A stretch of DNA of 64,000 bases from DATARH01 sp035550515 (GTDB lineage: Bacteria > Pseudomonadota > Alphaproteobacteria > ATCC43930 > CGMCC-115725), in assembly GCA_035550515.1 (NCBI GenBank), contig DASZOZ010000126.1, forward strand, positions 1 to 64,000, read 5' to 3'. Under the pieces are notes generated by a model. The model had not been told where the DNA came from, did not search any database, and was given only the letters and a program-made list of their open reading frames with translations. The position numbers and the translations under genes are program-made. Below are positions 50,331 through 59,737 of this stretch, piece after piece (the first letter of the stretch is position 1; every line of letters begins with the position of its first letter).

Positions 50331-52610
50331 ATGGGCCGTGGCGATTTCGCGCATCCGGATGCCGGGCGCGACCTTATCGGCTACCGAGACCAAGCGCTTT
50401 CGCCGGAAATCGCTGAGGTACCGCTGTCGGCAATCATGTCGCACGGCCAGGAATCGACGCTGCTCGGGCTCGCGCGCGCCGTCTGGCGCCATCGCGTGGT
50501 CATCACGGCGGTGGCGGTGCTCTTCATGGTGCTGACCGGGGTCTACGTCGCCAGCCAACGGCCGCTCTACACCTCCGAGGGCGCCATCGTCATCGCCTCG
50601 CGGAAGATCATGATCCCGGGCATCGAAGCGATGGAGACGCCGACCGGCGACATCGCGATCATCCGCAGCGAAATGGGTGTGCTGCAGTCGCGCAACTTGC
50701 TGCAGGAGGTTGCGGCGACGCTCCACCTCGACGCCAACCCCGAGTTCAACCCGTTGCTGCGCCCGAAGGACGACAGCCTGTGGGCACGGCTCGACCCGCG
50801 GCCGTTTTTGCACCGGCTGCTGGCGCCCGGCCCGGCGCGGCCGGTCGACCAGCAGGCTTATGTCGCCGCCGCGGTCGAGGCGACGCTGCAAAAGCACCTG
50901 ACGCTGATCAACAACGAAAAGGACTACGTGATCACGATCCGCTACGTGAGCGAGAACCCGGCGATCAGCGCGGCGGTCGTCAACACGCTGATGGACAAAT
51001 ATCTGGCGGAATACTCGCAGCTCAAAACGAATGCGGCGCAGGAAGCCGGCTCCGCCCTCAATGCCCGCGCCGAGCAACTGCGGCGCGACGCCGACCAGGC
51101 GGATGCCGCCGTCGCCAATTTCGTCAAGAACAACAAGTTCGTCGAGACCCCGTCCGGCAGCGTCAACGCCCAGCAGCTGCAAGACCTCAACACGCAATTG
51201 GCGAGCGCGCGCGCCGACCGCGCCGCGGCGGAAGCCCGCTATCGCGATGCGCTCAACCTGGCGCATGGCGGCGGCACCGACACCGCCAGCGAGGTGCTCG
51301 CCTCGCCGCTGATCCAGGCGCTGCGCACGCAGGAAGCGGAACTCAGCCGTAAACAGGCCGAGCTGAGCCAGCAGCTCGGCCCCCAACACCCGGACCTGAA
51401 GAGGGTCGAGGTGCAGCTCGCGCAATTGCATCGGACCATCCAGCGGGAGACCGGGAAGATCACCGCCTCGCTCAAGGGACAGGCGGACATCACGCGCGCC
51501 CGCGAAACCGGCCTCGAAGCGCGCTTCAACCAGTTGCAGGCCGCGGCCGTGGCGGGCAACGCCGCCTTCACGCAATTCCAGCAATTGAAGGCCGAGGCCG
51601 ATTCCAAGCGGCAAATCTACGCCGGTTTCCTGTCCAAGCTGGCCGAGGCGGCAAAGCCGGGCGAACGCCAGCCGATCGATGCGCGCATCATCTCGCCGGC
51701 GGTCGCGCCGATCGATCCCGCCAACGCACGCGGCTTGTTCTTCATCGTCATCGCCGGCGTCATCGGCGGGCTTGTCGCGGTGGCCGGCTCGCTGACCTAT
51801 GACCAGCTCGACCGCGGCTTCGCCACGCTCGACCAGGTGCGCAAGGAAACCGGGCTGCCGGCTTTTGCCGCCATCCCGCCGCTGCGCGGCCGCTGGCGCT
51901 GGTCAAAATCGGGACGCTATGTCGTCGACCACCCCTATTCGGCGACGGCCGAGACGCTGCGCGGCGTGCGCGCCCGGCTGCGCTGGACCGGCGACGCGCA
52001 GAAGGTGCTGCTGGTCAGCTCGGCGCAGCCGGGCGAGGGCAAGACCAGCTTCGCGCTCGCCCTGGCGCAGGTCACCGCCGCCGACGGGTGGCGCACGCTG
52101 CTGATCGAAGGCGACGCGCGCAGCCCGATCCTGGCCAAGGTCCTGTCGTCCAACCCGTCCGCGGAACCGGCGGAGGTGCTGTCCGGCACGACGCCGTGGC
52201 AGGACCGGATCGGCCGCGACGAGTTGACCGGGCTCTATTATTTCGTCGCCGCCGGCCGCGGCAACGGCTTCCCGGCGCGGCTCGAACAGCAGTTCGACGC
52301 CAAGCCGATCGAGCAGATGAGAGCGGCGTTCGACTACATCATCATCGATTCGCCGCCGGTGATGCGGGTCGCCGACGCGACGGTGTTCGCGCGCTTTGCC
52401 GATATCGTGGTGCTGGTCGTGGCGGCGAAACGTACCCGCCGGCGGGCCGTCGCGGAGGCGCTGCGGCGCCTGTTCATGGCCGCCAAACCGGTCGGCATCG
52501 TCCTTACCAACACGTCGGAGCAGCCGTCCGAGGAGGATATTTACGCGGGATACGGACGGCGTGCGCAGCGCGGTTGGGCGGTGCTGTCGTCGCGCATCCA
52601 GGCCGGCTGA
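50331..52610 (+). CDS. Polysaccharide co-polymerase fused to BY-kinase-like ATPase (Wzc/GumC type)
   Basis: A 759-aa inner-membrane protein. TM1 near residues 57-72, Wzz-type periplasmic domain with long coiled coil (about 210-450), TM2 near 467-488, then a cytosolic CpsD/BY-kinase domain with Walker A SAQPGEGKTS (about 562-571), Walker A' LLIEGDARSP and Walker B YIIIDSPPV (about 669-677). It controls chain length and export with the OPX protein. The C-terminal Tyr cluster of active BY-kinases is nearly absent (only DIYAGYGRR). GAGGAGGG lies before the ATG 50331. Confidence 0.93.
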   Translation: MGRGDFAHPDAGRDLIGYRDQALSPEIAEVPLSAIMSHGQESTLLGLARAVWRHRVVITAVAVLFMVLTGVYVASQRPLYTSEGAIVIASRKIMIPGIEAMETPTGDIAIIRSEMGVLQSRNLLQEVAATLHLDANPEFNPLLRPKDDSLWARLDPRPFLHRLLAPGPARPVDQQAYVAAAVEATLQKHLTLINNEKDYVITIRYVSENPAISAAVVNTLMDKYLAEYSQLKTNAAQEAGSALNARAEQLRRDADQADAAVANFVKNNKFVETPSGSVNAQQLQDLNTQLASARADRAAAEARYRDALNLAHGGGTDTASEVLASPLIQALRTQEAELSRKQAELSQQLGPQHPDLKRVEVQLAQLHRTIQRETGKITASLKGQADITRARETGLEARFNQLQAAAVAGNAAFTQFQQLKAEADSKRQIYAGFLSKLAEAAKPGERQPIDARIISPAVAPIDPANARGLFFIVIAGVIGGLVAVAGSLTYDQLDRGFATLDQVRKETGLPAFAAIPPLRGRWRWSKSGRYVVDHPYSATAETLRGVRARLRWTGDAQKVLLVSSAQPGEGKTSFALALAQVTAADGWRTLLIEGDARSPILAKVLSSNPSAEPAEVLSGTTPWQDRIGRDELTGLYYFVAAGRGNGFPARLEQQFDAKPIEQMRAAFDYIIIDSPPVMRVADATVFARFADIVVLVVAAKRTRRRAVAEALRRLFMAAKPVGIVLTNTSEQPSEEDIYAGYGRRAQRGWAVLSSRIQAG

Positions 52611-52617
52611 GGTGCCG

Positions 52618-53544
52618 ATGGCGCAGTCATCGTCGGCCAGGCCGGTCGTGTCGCTCGTCATCTGCACGCGCAACCGCGCACGGCAGTTGCGCGCCTGTCT
52701 CGCCGCGGTCGGCAAGATCGATTGCCGGCAATCCTGGGAAGTCATCATCGTCGACAACGGCTCGCACGATGACACGCAGGCGGTGGCCGAAGCCTTCCTG
52801 CGCCACCAAGCGGTCCGCGGCCGTTGCATCGTCGAGCCGCAGCCGGGCGTCAGCCGCGCGAAGAACACCGGGATCGCGGCAAGCCGCGGCGCGATCATCG
52901 CCTTCACCGACGACGATTGCTACCCCGCCGCCGATTTCCTCGACCGCATTTGCGACATCTTTGCCGACCGGCGGATCGGGTTTATCGGCGGGCGCATCCT
53001 GCTGCACGACCCGACCGACTACCCGCTCACGGTCAATGAATCGGTCGAAACGGTACGCTTTGCGGCGCGCCATGTCGTTCCCAATGCCGCCATCCAAGGC
53101 GCGAACATGGCGTTTCGCCGCGAGGCGCTGACCGGCGTCGGCGGCTTTGACGTCGCGCTCGGACCCGGCACGCCGTTCACCGGCGAGGACTGGGACGTCG
53201 TCGCGCGCGTCTGCATGGACGGCTGGGCCGGCGGCTATTTTCCCGGGCCGACCGTTTCGCACCACCACGGCCGAAAGGCGCACGAGGCGGCGCAGCAACT
53301 GCGCAGCTACCATTACGGGTCCGGCGCGGTGTTCGCCAAGCTGGTGATCACCCCGCAGACGCGCTGGGCCTACGGCCGGCACTGGGCGCGCCGCATCCTC
53401 GGCGACAGCAAACATCACCACCGCAAGCTGCTGCATCAATTCCGCGGCGCCCTCGATTATTGGCGACAGGCACGGCGGGGGTCGGCGGCGCGCGAATGGC
53501 CGGCCGGATCGCTAAAGCCGCAGCGAGAGCCCAAGCCATGGTGA
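52618..53544 (+). CDS. Glycosyltransferase family 2 protein
   Basis: A 308-aa GT-A enzyme. VVSLVICTRNRARQLRACLA, the metal site FTDDDCYPAADF, the inserted GANMAFRREALTGVGGFD and EDWDVVARVCMDGW. The start ATG 52618 has GAGGT close upstream, seven bases after the co-polymerase stop. The last seven bases overlap the next gene. Confidence 0.92.
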   Translation: MAQSSSARPVVSLVICTRNRARQLRACLAAVGKIDCRQSWEVIIVDNGSHDDTQAVAEAFLRHQAVRGRCIVEPQPGVSRAKNTGIAASRGAIIAFTDDDCYPAADFLDRICDIFADRRIGFIGGRILLHDPTDYPLTVNESVETVRFAARHVVPNAAIQGANMAFRREALTGVGGFDVALGPGTPFTGEDWDVVARVCMDGWAGGYFPGPTVSHHHGRKAHEAAQQLRSYHYGSGAVFAKLVITPQTRWAYGRHWARRILGDSKHHHRKLLHQFRGALDYWRQARRGSAAREWPAGSLKPQREPKPW

Positions 53545-55094
53545 CGTTCTCGGCCCCCGCCGCCGCGCCGGATACGGTCGCCGCACGGCCCGCGCCGGTG
53601 CTCGCCGGCTCGGCGCTCTGGATGCTGGCGGCGGTCACCCTCGGCGGCGCCGGTTTGCGGTTCTACCACCTCGACCATCTCTCGCTGTGGACCGACGAGG
53701 CGTTTTCGCGGTTCTACTACCAGACCGGTCTTCACTTCATGTGGACCGAGGGTCTGCGGCGCGAGAGCAGCCCGCCGCTCTATTACATGGCGCTCGGCGG
53801 CTGGATCGGACTGTTCGGCAGCAGCGAAGCGGCGCTGCGCTCGCTGTCCGCAATCGCCTCGACCGCGGCGATCCCGCTGGTCTATGGCCTGGCCCGGGAA
53901 CTGCTCGAGCGCCGCCAGGCGCTGGTCGCGGCGGCGCTCTTCGCCTTGTCGCCGACCGCGATCTACTATGCGCAGGAGGCAAGACCCTACGCGCTGCTGC
54001 TGCTTCCGGTCCTCGCGACGCTGATGGCCTGCGCACGGCTGCTGCGACGGCGCGGCGGCACCGCAAATTTCGCCCTCTACATCGCCGGCGCGACGGCGAG
54101 CCTTTACACCCACACGACGATGTTCCTGTTCGCCGCCGCGTGCGGCGGTGCGGTGCTTGCCGCCGCCTGGGCGGCGCGGCCCCACCCATCCGGCAAGTTC
54201 TTCGCCGCCTGGATTGCGTCGAACGCCGTTGTCGGCCTCCTCGCCGCGCCACTTCTCGTCAGCATGGCGCAGCCGAGCCAGTTGCGGCAGCTGGCATGGA
54301 TCCCGCCGCTCAATTGGCACGATTTCGGCGCGGTCATCAGCAACACCGTCGCCGGAACCCTCACCCCGGGTCATTTCCCGGGCGCGCTGCTGGCGATGCT
54401 TGTCGTGGCGGTCCTCGTGCTTTCGCTCCGGCGCGATCCCCCGCCGTCGCGGATGCTCGTCGTCGCCTTGCTGATCCCGGGACTTTACGCGGCGCTGGTG
54501 ATCCTGGTCAGCGCCACGCTGCAGCCGATCCTGCTGGGCCGCATCTTTTCCTGGACCGTCGTCGCGCTGTGCCTGATCGAGGCGCGTGCCACGCTGGCGT
54601 CCGGCTGGCAGCGCCCGCTGGCGATCGGCGTGGTCGCCGCGACCACTAGCATCGGCTTGGCGTACCAGATCGCCGCGCCGGCGGATGCGAAGGAACCGTG
54701 GCGCGGCGCGCTCCACACCGCGGCGTCCGAGCTGACGCGGGCCGATCTGGTGGCGCTCGCGCCGGACACCGACCCGGCCGCGGTGATGTATTACGCGCCG
54801 CCCGTCGCCCACATCGCGATGTGGGCGAGCCAGGCGATGGCGCCGGCGCAGCTCGGCATCATGCCGGGCCTGTTCGGCATTCCGGGAATGACCCGGGACA
54901 CGATCGCGCGGCGGATCGGCGAAGGGGCGCGGGTGACGCTGGTGGCCCGCGCGTCCGATGAAGCCGCCCTCGCCGGCCTGCTCGGCGCCGTCCCACCGCC
55001 AGCGACGCGGCTCGACCGTCCTTGCGTGGGCGGCGACGGCAACCCGACACGCTACCCGTGCGGGATCACCGTGCTGAGCTGGGGGCCGCGATGA
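53538..55094 (+). CDS. GT39/ArnT-like membrane glycosyltransferase
   Basis: A 518-aa GT-C protein with about 10-12 spans. The first periplasmic loop carries the acidic catalytic pair (HLSLWTDEAFSRFYYQ), followed by ESSPPLYYMALGGWIGLFG and YYAQEARPYALLL, the standard PMT_2 order. These enzymes use polyprenyl-phosphate sugars on the periplasmic side and could decorate the EPS or lipid A. Its ATG lies inside the end of the GT2 gene (ATGGTGA). Confidence 0.88.
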   Translation: MVTFSAPAAAPDTVAARPAPVLAGSALWMLAAVTLGGAGLRFYHLDHLSLWTDEAFSRFYYQTGLHFMWTEGLRRESSPPLYYMALGGWIGLFGSSEAALRSLSAIASTAAIPLVYGLARELLERRQALVAAALFALSPTAIYYAQEARPYALLLLPVLATLMACARLLRRRGGTANFALYIAGATASLYTHTTMFLFAAACGGAVLAAAWAARPHPSGKFFAAWIASNAVVGLLAAPLLVSMAQPSQLRQLAWIPPLNWHDFGAVISNTVAGTLTPGHFPGALLAMLVVAVLVLSLRRDPPPSRMLVVALLIPGLYAALVILVSATLQPILLGRIFSWTVVALCLIEARATLASGWQRPLAIGVVAATTSIGLAYQIAAPADAKEPWRGALHTAASELTRADLVALAPDTDPAAVMYYAPPVAHIAMWASQAMAPAQLGIMPGLFGIPGMTRDTIARRIGEGARVTLVARASDEAALAGLLGAVPPPATRLDRPCVGGDGNPTRYPCGITVLSWGPR

Positions 55095-55837
55095 GCGACG
55101 TACAGATCGCGCCGAGGCCCGACGCGCACGCGTACGGGCTCGCGCCGGCGCCGGAGGCGCTGCGCTATGACTGGGGCAACGATGAGCCCGCCGAAGTTGC
55201 CGGCATCCTCCACACGATGATGCCGTCGAATGCGCGGGTGCTCGATGTCGGCTGCGGCACGGGCGCCGTCACGCTGATCGCCAACCGCGGGAAGAACAAC
55301 GAGCTGTGGGGGATCGAACCCGAGCCGGAGCGGGCCCGGCTCGCCGGCGTCCGCGGCATCAGGGTGACCTGCGGCACGCTGGACCGCGCTTTTGTCGAGG
55401 GTCACCCGCCCTTCGACGTGGTGATGCTGGCCGACGTATTGGAGCATGTCGCGGCGCCGGGGGAGCTGCTCGAACGGGCGGCGAGCGCGGTAAAGCCCGA
55501 CGGGCTCGTCCTGCTGTCGGTGCCGAACGCCGCCCATTGGACGATGCGGCTGCACCTCTTGTACGGCCGGTTCGATTACGCCGAGACCGGCATCCGCGAC
55601 GCGACCCATCTGCGTTGGTTCACCGAGAAGACCATCCGTGCGCTGTGCCGGCATTGCGGCCTGGAGGTGGTGGCGATGCGGCACAGCGCCGGCAACGATC
55701 TGCCGGAATATCGCCGCCATCTGCCGTGGCGCCTGCTGCCGGGCCGGGTGCGCCGGCCGCTGGTCCGCCGGCTGACCCGCGCCGCGCCGCGCCTGTTCGG
55801 CTGCCAGCACGTGGTCGCGGCGAAGCCGCGCGGATAG
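55091..55837 (+). CDS. SAM-dependent methyltransferase (EPS locus)
   Basis: A 248-aa Methyltransf_23-type enzyme. Motif I is VLDVGCGTGAVTLIANRGK near residues 50-68, then LADVLEHVAAPGELLERA, and AAHWTMRLHLLYGRFDY as in sugar or nucleotide-sugar O-methyltransferases of O-antigen loci. The ATGA overlap with the GT39 gene implies coupling. It probably caps or modifies a sugar of the repeat unit (inference). Confidence 0.9.
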   Translation: MSDVQIAPRPDAHAYGLAPAPEALRYDWGNDEPAEVAGILHTMMPSNARVLDVGCGTGAVTLIANRGKNNELWGIEPEPERARLAGVRGIRVTCGTLDRAFVEGHPPFDVVMLADVLEHVAAPGELLERAASAVKPDGLVLLSVPNAAHWTMRLHLLYGRFDYAETGIRDATHLRWFTEKTIRALCRHCGLEVVAMRHSAGNDLPEYRRHLPWRLLPGRVRRPLVRRLTRAAPRLFGCQHVVAAKPRG

Positions 55838-55841
55838 CCCG

Positions 55842-57167
55842 ATGGCCATGGACCTCCTGCAGCAGCTCCGCGTCAACACCACGCCGGGAGCGGATTACGA
55901 GACCGACGCCGGCGACCTCACGCTGCCCGAGCCGCCGCCGGTGCGGCTGATCGCCTATTACCTGCCGCAGTTTCACCCGATCCCGGAGAACGATCGCTGG
56001 TGGGGCAAGGGCTTCACGGAGTGGACCAACGTCACCAAGGCGCTGCCGCGCTATGCTGGCCACTACCAGCCGCGCCTGCCGGGCGGTCTGGGATTTTACG
56101 ACCTGCGCCTGCCCGATACGCTGTACGAGCAGGCCGCTCTGGCGCGCCGCCACGGTATTTTCGGGTTCTGCATCCATGTCTATTGGTTTGCCGGGCACCG
56201 CCTGCTCGAAAGGCCGCTCGATGTCCTCCTCAGCCATCCGGACATCGACCTCCCCTTCTGCCTGAACTGGGCGAACGAGCCGTGGAGCCGGGCGTGGGAC
56301 GGCTCCGACCGCCAGATGCTGATCGAGCAAAAGCACTCGGCCGGGGACGACCTCGCGTTCGCCCGGGCGATCGAGCCGGCGCTGGCCGACCCGCGCTACA
56401 TCCGGGTCGGCGGGCGGCCGCTGCTGATGCTCTACCGCCCCGGCCTGCTGCCCGACGCGGCGGCGACGGTCGACCGCTGGCGCGAGCATTTCAGCCGGCA
56501 CGGATTTGGCGACCCCTATGTCGTGATGCCGCAAGCCTTCGGCGATCTCGACCCGGGCGTTCACGGCATGGATGCCGCGGCCGGGTTCCCGCCGCATCCC
56601 CATGGCTGGGACCTGCCGGCCCGGAACGATGACCTGGTCCCATTCGACCCCGATTTTCGCGGCCGGGCGTTGAGCTACGACGCGCTCGCCGAAACCGCGG
56701 CGATGCAGCCACAACCCGCCTTTACGCTCTTTCCCGGCGTGTGCCCGAGCTGGGACAACGAGGCGCGCCGCACCGGGCGCGGCACCGGCTTTATCGGATC
56801 GTCTCCCCGCAAGTACGGCACCTGGCTGGAGCATGCCTGCCGCCGCGCCCTGCGCGCCGCCCATCCCGACGAGCGGATCGTGTTTATCAACGCGTGGAAC
56901 GAATGGGCCGAGGGTGCCTATCTCGAACCCGACCGGCACTACGGCTACGCCTATCTGCGCGAGACGGCACGCCGCCTGCGGCGGCTGGAACGGCTGGGGG
57001 AAGAACTGCCGGCGGGGACGCAGGCGGCAGCGGGTACAGTCCCGTTGCCGCCGCGGCGGCACCCGGCCGTCGATCCGGCGAGCCAGCTGCGCCACCTGAT
57101 CCGGGCAGCGCGGCGGCGCGGCGCGAGCGCGGTCGACGCGCTGGCCGACGTCCTGCGTCCGGATTGA
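55842..57167 (+). CDS. WbsX family protein (glycan processing, GH99-like)
   Basis: A 441-aa cytosolic protein of the Glyco_tran_WbsX family. Diagnostic runs: IAYYLPQFHPIPENDRWWGK, GFTEWTNVTKALP, FCIHVYWFAGHRLLERPLD, LNWANEPWSRAWDG and FINAWNEWAEGAYLEPDR. The fold is a GH99-like TIM barrel; family members occur in O-antigen and capsule loci, but their reaction is not proven. Four bases separate it from the methyltransferase gene. Confidence 0.92.
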   Translation: MAMDLLQQLRVNTTPGADYETDAGDLTLPEPPPVRLIAYYLPQFHPIPENDRWWGKGFTEWTNVTKALPRYAGHYQPRLPGGLGFYDLRLPDTLYEQAALARRHGIFGFCIHVYWFAGHRLLERPLDVLLSHPDIDLPFCLNWANEPWSRAWDGSDRQMLIEQKHSAGDDLAFARAIEPALADPRYIRVGGRPLLMLYRPGLLPDAAATVDRWREHFSRHGFGDPYVVMPQAFGDLDPGVHGMDAAAGFPPHPHGWDLPARNDDLVPFDPDFRGRALSYDALAETAAMQPQPAFTLFPGVCPSWDNEARRTGRGTGFIGSSPRKYGTWLEHACRRALRAAHPDERIVFINAWNEWAEGAYLEPDRHYGYAYLRETARRLRRLERLGEELPAGTQAAAGTVPLPPRRHPAVDPASQLRHLIRAARRRGASAVDALADVLRPD

Positions 57168-57170
57168 GCG

Positions 57171-58703
57171 ATGACGCGCGACACTGCGACGGACCCGCAA
57201 GCGGCGACGCCGGACATGGCCGTCGCCGACAGCGAGCTCGACGCCCTCAAGCGCCGTTCCGTGCGCGGCTCGGCGGCGACCTTTGCCGCTCAGGGCCTCA
57301 GGTTCCTCGTCAAGCTGGCGACACAAATCCTGATCGCCCGCCTGCTGGTCCCGGCCGATTACGGGCTGGTCGCGATGGTCGCGCCGGTCCTGGCGCTGAG
57401 CTACCTGATGGGCGATCTCGGGCTCGGCCAGGCCGTCATCCTCCAGCGCGACCTCAGGCCAGGCGAGGTCTCGGCGCTGTTCTGGTTCAGCCTGTTGGTC
57501 AACATCGCCTTCGCGGCCGGGCTGATGGCCGTCTCGCCCGCCATCGCGTGGCTCTACCACGAGCCGCGGACCATCGAGATCACGCTGGTTTTGGCCGGGT
57601 TGCTGCCGGTTTCCGGGCTCGCCGCCCAGCCCATCGCGCTGTTGAACCGGCAAATGCGTTTTACCGCGCTCGCCGTCCTGGATGTCGGGCCGCCGGCGAT
57701 CGGCCTCGCGGCCGGGCTGGCGGCGGCTTGCGCGGGTTGGGGCTATTGGTCGCTCGTCGCGGTCGCGGTCGCCGACAGCCTCATGGCTGTCGCGCTCGCC
57801 TGGTCGCTCTCCGGCTGGCGGCCGGCTCGGCCCCGTCGTCACCCGGGGGCCGGCCGTCTGATCCGCGTCGGCTTCCACGTCACCGGATACAACCTCGCCG
57901 GCTATGCGACGACCTCGCTCGACAATGTGCTGCTCGGGGTCTTCCAGGGGAGCGTCGCGCTGGGGCTTTACGACCGCGGCTACAAGCTCGTCACGCAGCC
58001 GGTCAGCCAGTTGCTGATGCCCGTCGGACGCGTCGCCACGCCACTGCTGACCCGGTTGCGCTCCGACCCGCGCCGCTACCGGCAAGCCTATCTCGACATG
58101 CTGCGGATCATGATGCTGGCCGGGGTGCCGGGCATCCTCTTCGCGATGGTGATGGCGCGGCCGCTGATCTTGCTGCTGCTCGGCCGGCAATGGGAAGGCG
58201 TCGCCCCGGTCTTCTCGTGGCTGTGCCTCGGCGGCCTGGCCAGCCCGCTCTATTCCAGCACCTCCTGGCTGTTCACCACGCAAGGCCGCACCCGCCGGCA
58301 ACTGGGCTACGTCGCCGCGACCTCGGCAATCTCCGTCGCCGCGTTCATCGCCGGGCTGCCCTGGGGGCCGGTCGGCGTGGCCGCCGGCGCCGGGCTGTCG
58401 TTCGTGCTGATATCGACCCCGCTGGTATGCTGGGGGGCAACGCGCGACGGCATCGTCGGGGCGGCCGATCTGGCCGCGGCGCTGACGCCGCTGGTCCTCG
58501 CCGGCGCGAGCAGCGCCGCGCTGCTGGAAATTGTCCGCCAGTCGATGCCCGTCGAGGGCATCGCGGCGCTGGCCGGCATGGCGGTGCTGTCCTACGCCGC
58601 ATTTGTCGCGGTGCTGCTGTGCCTGCCGTTCGGCCAGCCGGTCATTCGCCGCGCCTGGCATTTCGGCACGATGCTGACCCAGGCCGGGCGGGCGGCGACA
58701 TGA
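57171..58703 (+). CDS. Polysaccharide flippase (Wzx/WzxC, MOP superfamily)
   Basis: A 510-aa protein with 12-14 membrane spans. Start of fold: GSAATFAAQGLRFLVKLATQ, VPADYGLVAMVAPVLALSYL, GLGQAVILQRDL. The central GFHVTGYNLAGYATTSLDNV and LGLYDRGYKLVTQP are typical of the WzxC/AmsL/ExoT branch. It moves lipid-linked repeat units to the periplasm for the polymerase. The start is three bases after the WbsX stop. Confidence 0.94.
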   Translation: MTRDTATDPQAATPDMAVADSELDALKRRSVRGSAATFAAQGLRFLVKLATQILIARLLVPADYGLVAMVAPVLALSYLMGDLGLGQAVILQRDLRPGEVSALFWFSLLVNIAFAAGLMAVSPAIAWLYHEPRTIEITLVLAGLLPVSGLAAQPIALLNRQMRFTALAVLDVGPPAIGLAAGLAAACAGWGYWSLVAVAVADSLMAVALAWSLSGWRPARPRRHPGAGRLIRVGFHVTGYNLAGYATTSLDNVLLGVFQGSVALGLYDRGYKLVTQPVSQLLMPVGRVATPLLTRLRSDPRRYRQAYLDMLRIMMLAGVPGILFAMVMARPLILLLLGRQWEGVAPVFSWLCLGGLASPLYSSTSWLFTTQGRTRRQLGYVAATSAISVAAFIAGLPWGPVGVAAGAGLSFVLISTPLVCWGATRDGIVGAADLAAALTPLVLAGASSAALLEIVRQSMPVEGIAALAGMAVLSYAAFVAVLLCLPFGQPVIRRAWHFGTMLTQAGRAAT

Positions 58704-59737
58704 CCGGCGTTGCCATCGCACTCGCCGCCTGTAATGGCGCGCGGCATATCGACGAGCAGCTCCGCAGCCTGGCCGATCAGCGCCGGCTGCCGGAGGAATT
58801 GGTGGTCGTCGACGACGCCTCGGACGACGATACCGCCGCGCGCGTGGAGCGCTTCGCGGCGACGGCGCCATTCGCGGTGCGCCTCTACCGCAACCCCGAG
58901 CGGCTCGGCTACCGCGCCAATTTCATGCGCGCCGCGGCGCTGTGCCGGTCGGAGGTGATCGCGTTTTGCGATCAGGACGATGTCTGGGAAGCCGGCAAGC
59001 TCGCAGCCTGCCTGCCGCCGTTCGACGACCCGCGGGTCCTGCTCGTCTACCACGATGCGTTGACCATCGGCGCCGACGGCCAGCCCCTCGCGCCGCTGTC
59101 GCAGGGCCTCGCCCAGCCGATGGATTACGCGCTGGGCCTTACCCAGTTGTTCCGCCGCTCGCTCTTGGCGGCGTCGCCCTGCTGGGATCGGTCGCTCGAC
59201 CACAAGGATCTCCGGCGGCGCGAGAAGATGGCGCATGACCAGTGGTTCTTCTTCCTCGCCTCGGTGTTCGGGTCGATCGTGCATATCGGTGAGGCGCTGG
59301 TCCGCTATCGCCAGCATGGGGGCAACGCCTATGGCTGGCGGGCGCCATCGCGCCTCACCGCGCTGCGCTGGCGGCTCTGGCCGTCATTGCGCGGGCGCGC
59401 GCAACAATACGCCGCGCTGGAGGCGGGCGCGGCAGCGCGGGCCGCGATCCTAGCGCGGCTGGCGGAAATGCTGGCGGGCGACTGGCCGGAGCGGGCCGCC
59501 GCGGCAGCGCTGAAATATCGCGCCTTGCAGGAACTCTATGCGCAGCGCCGCCGCCTCTACGGGTCGATGAGCCTCCCCGACCGCGCGGGCGCCTTTCGCG
59601 GCTTGCTCGCCAGCCGCGGCTATCGCGCCAAGGAGGCCTGGGGGCTGGGTCCGAAGGCGCTCTTCGCCGATTTCTGTCTCGGCGTCCCTGCCGGTTATCG
59701 CCTCTCGGCACCGATGCCCGAGGAGGACCGGCGATGA
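58700..59737 (+). CDS. Glycosyltransferase family 2 protein
   Basis: A 345-aa GT-A enzyme resembling rhamnosyltransferases. VAIALAACNGARHIDEQLRS, VVDDASDDDTAARVERF, the metal and acceptor run AFCDQDDVWEAGKLAAC, and KMAHDQWFFFLASVFG. The extra C-terminal helical part is Arg/Ala-rich. ATGA overlap with the flippase gene and with the sensor-like gene downstream. Confidence 0.92.
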   Translation: MTGVAIALAACNGARHIDEQLRSLADQRRLPEELVVVDDASDDDTAARVERFAATAPFAVRLYRNPERLGYRANFMRAAALCRSEVIAFCDQDDVWEAGKLAACLPPFDDPRVLLVYHDALTIGADGQPLAPLSQGLAQPMDYALGLTQLFRRSLLAASPCWDRSLDHKDLRRREKMAHDQWFFFLASVFGSIVHIGEALVRYRQHGGNAYGWRAPSRLTALRWRLWPSLRGRAQQYAALEAGAAARAAILARLAEMLAGDWPERAAAAALKYRALQELYAQRRRLYGSMSLPDRAGAFRGLLASRGYRAKEAWGLGPKALFADFCLGVPAGYRLSAPMPEEDRR

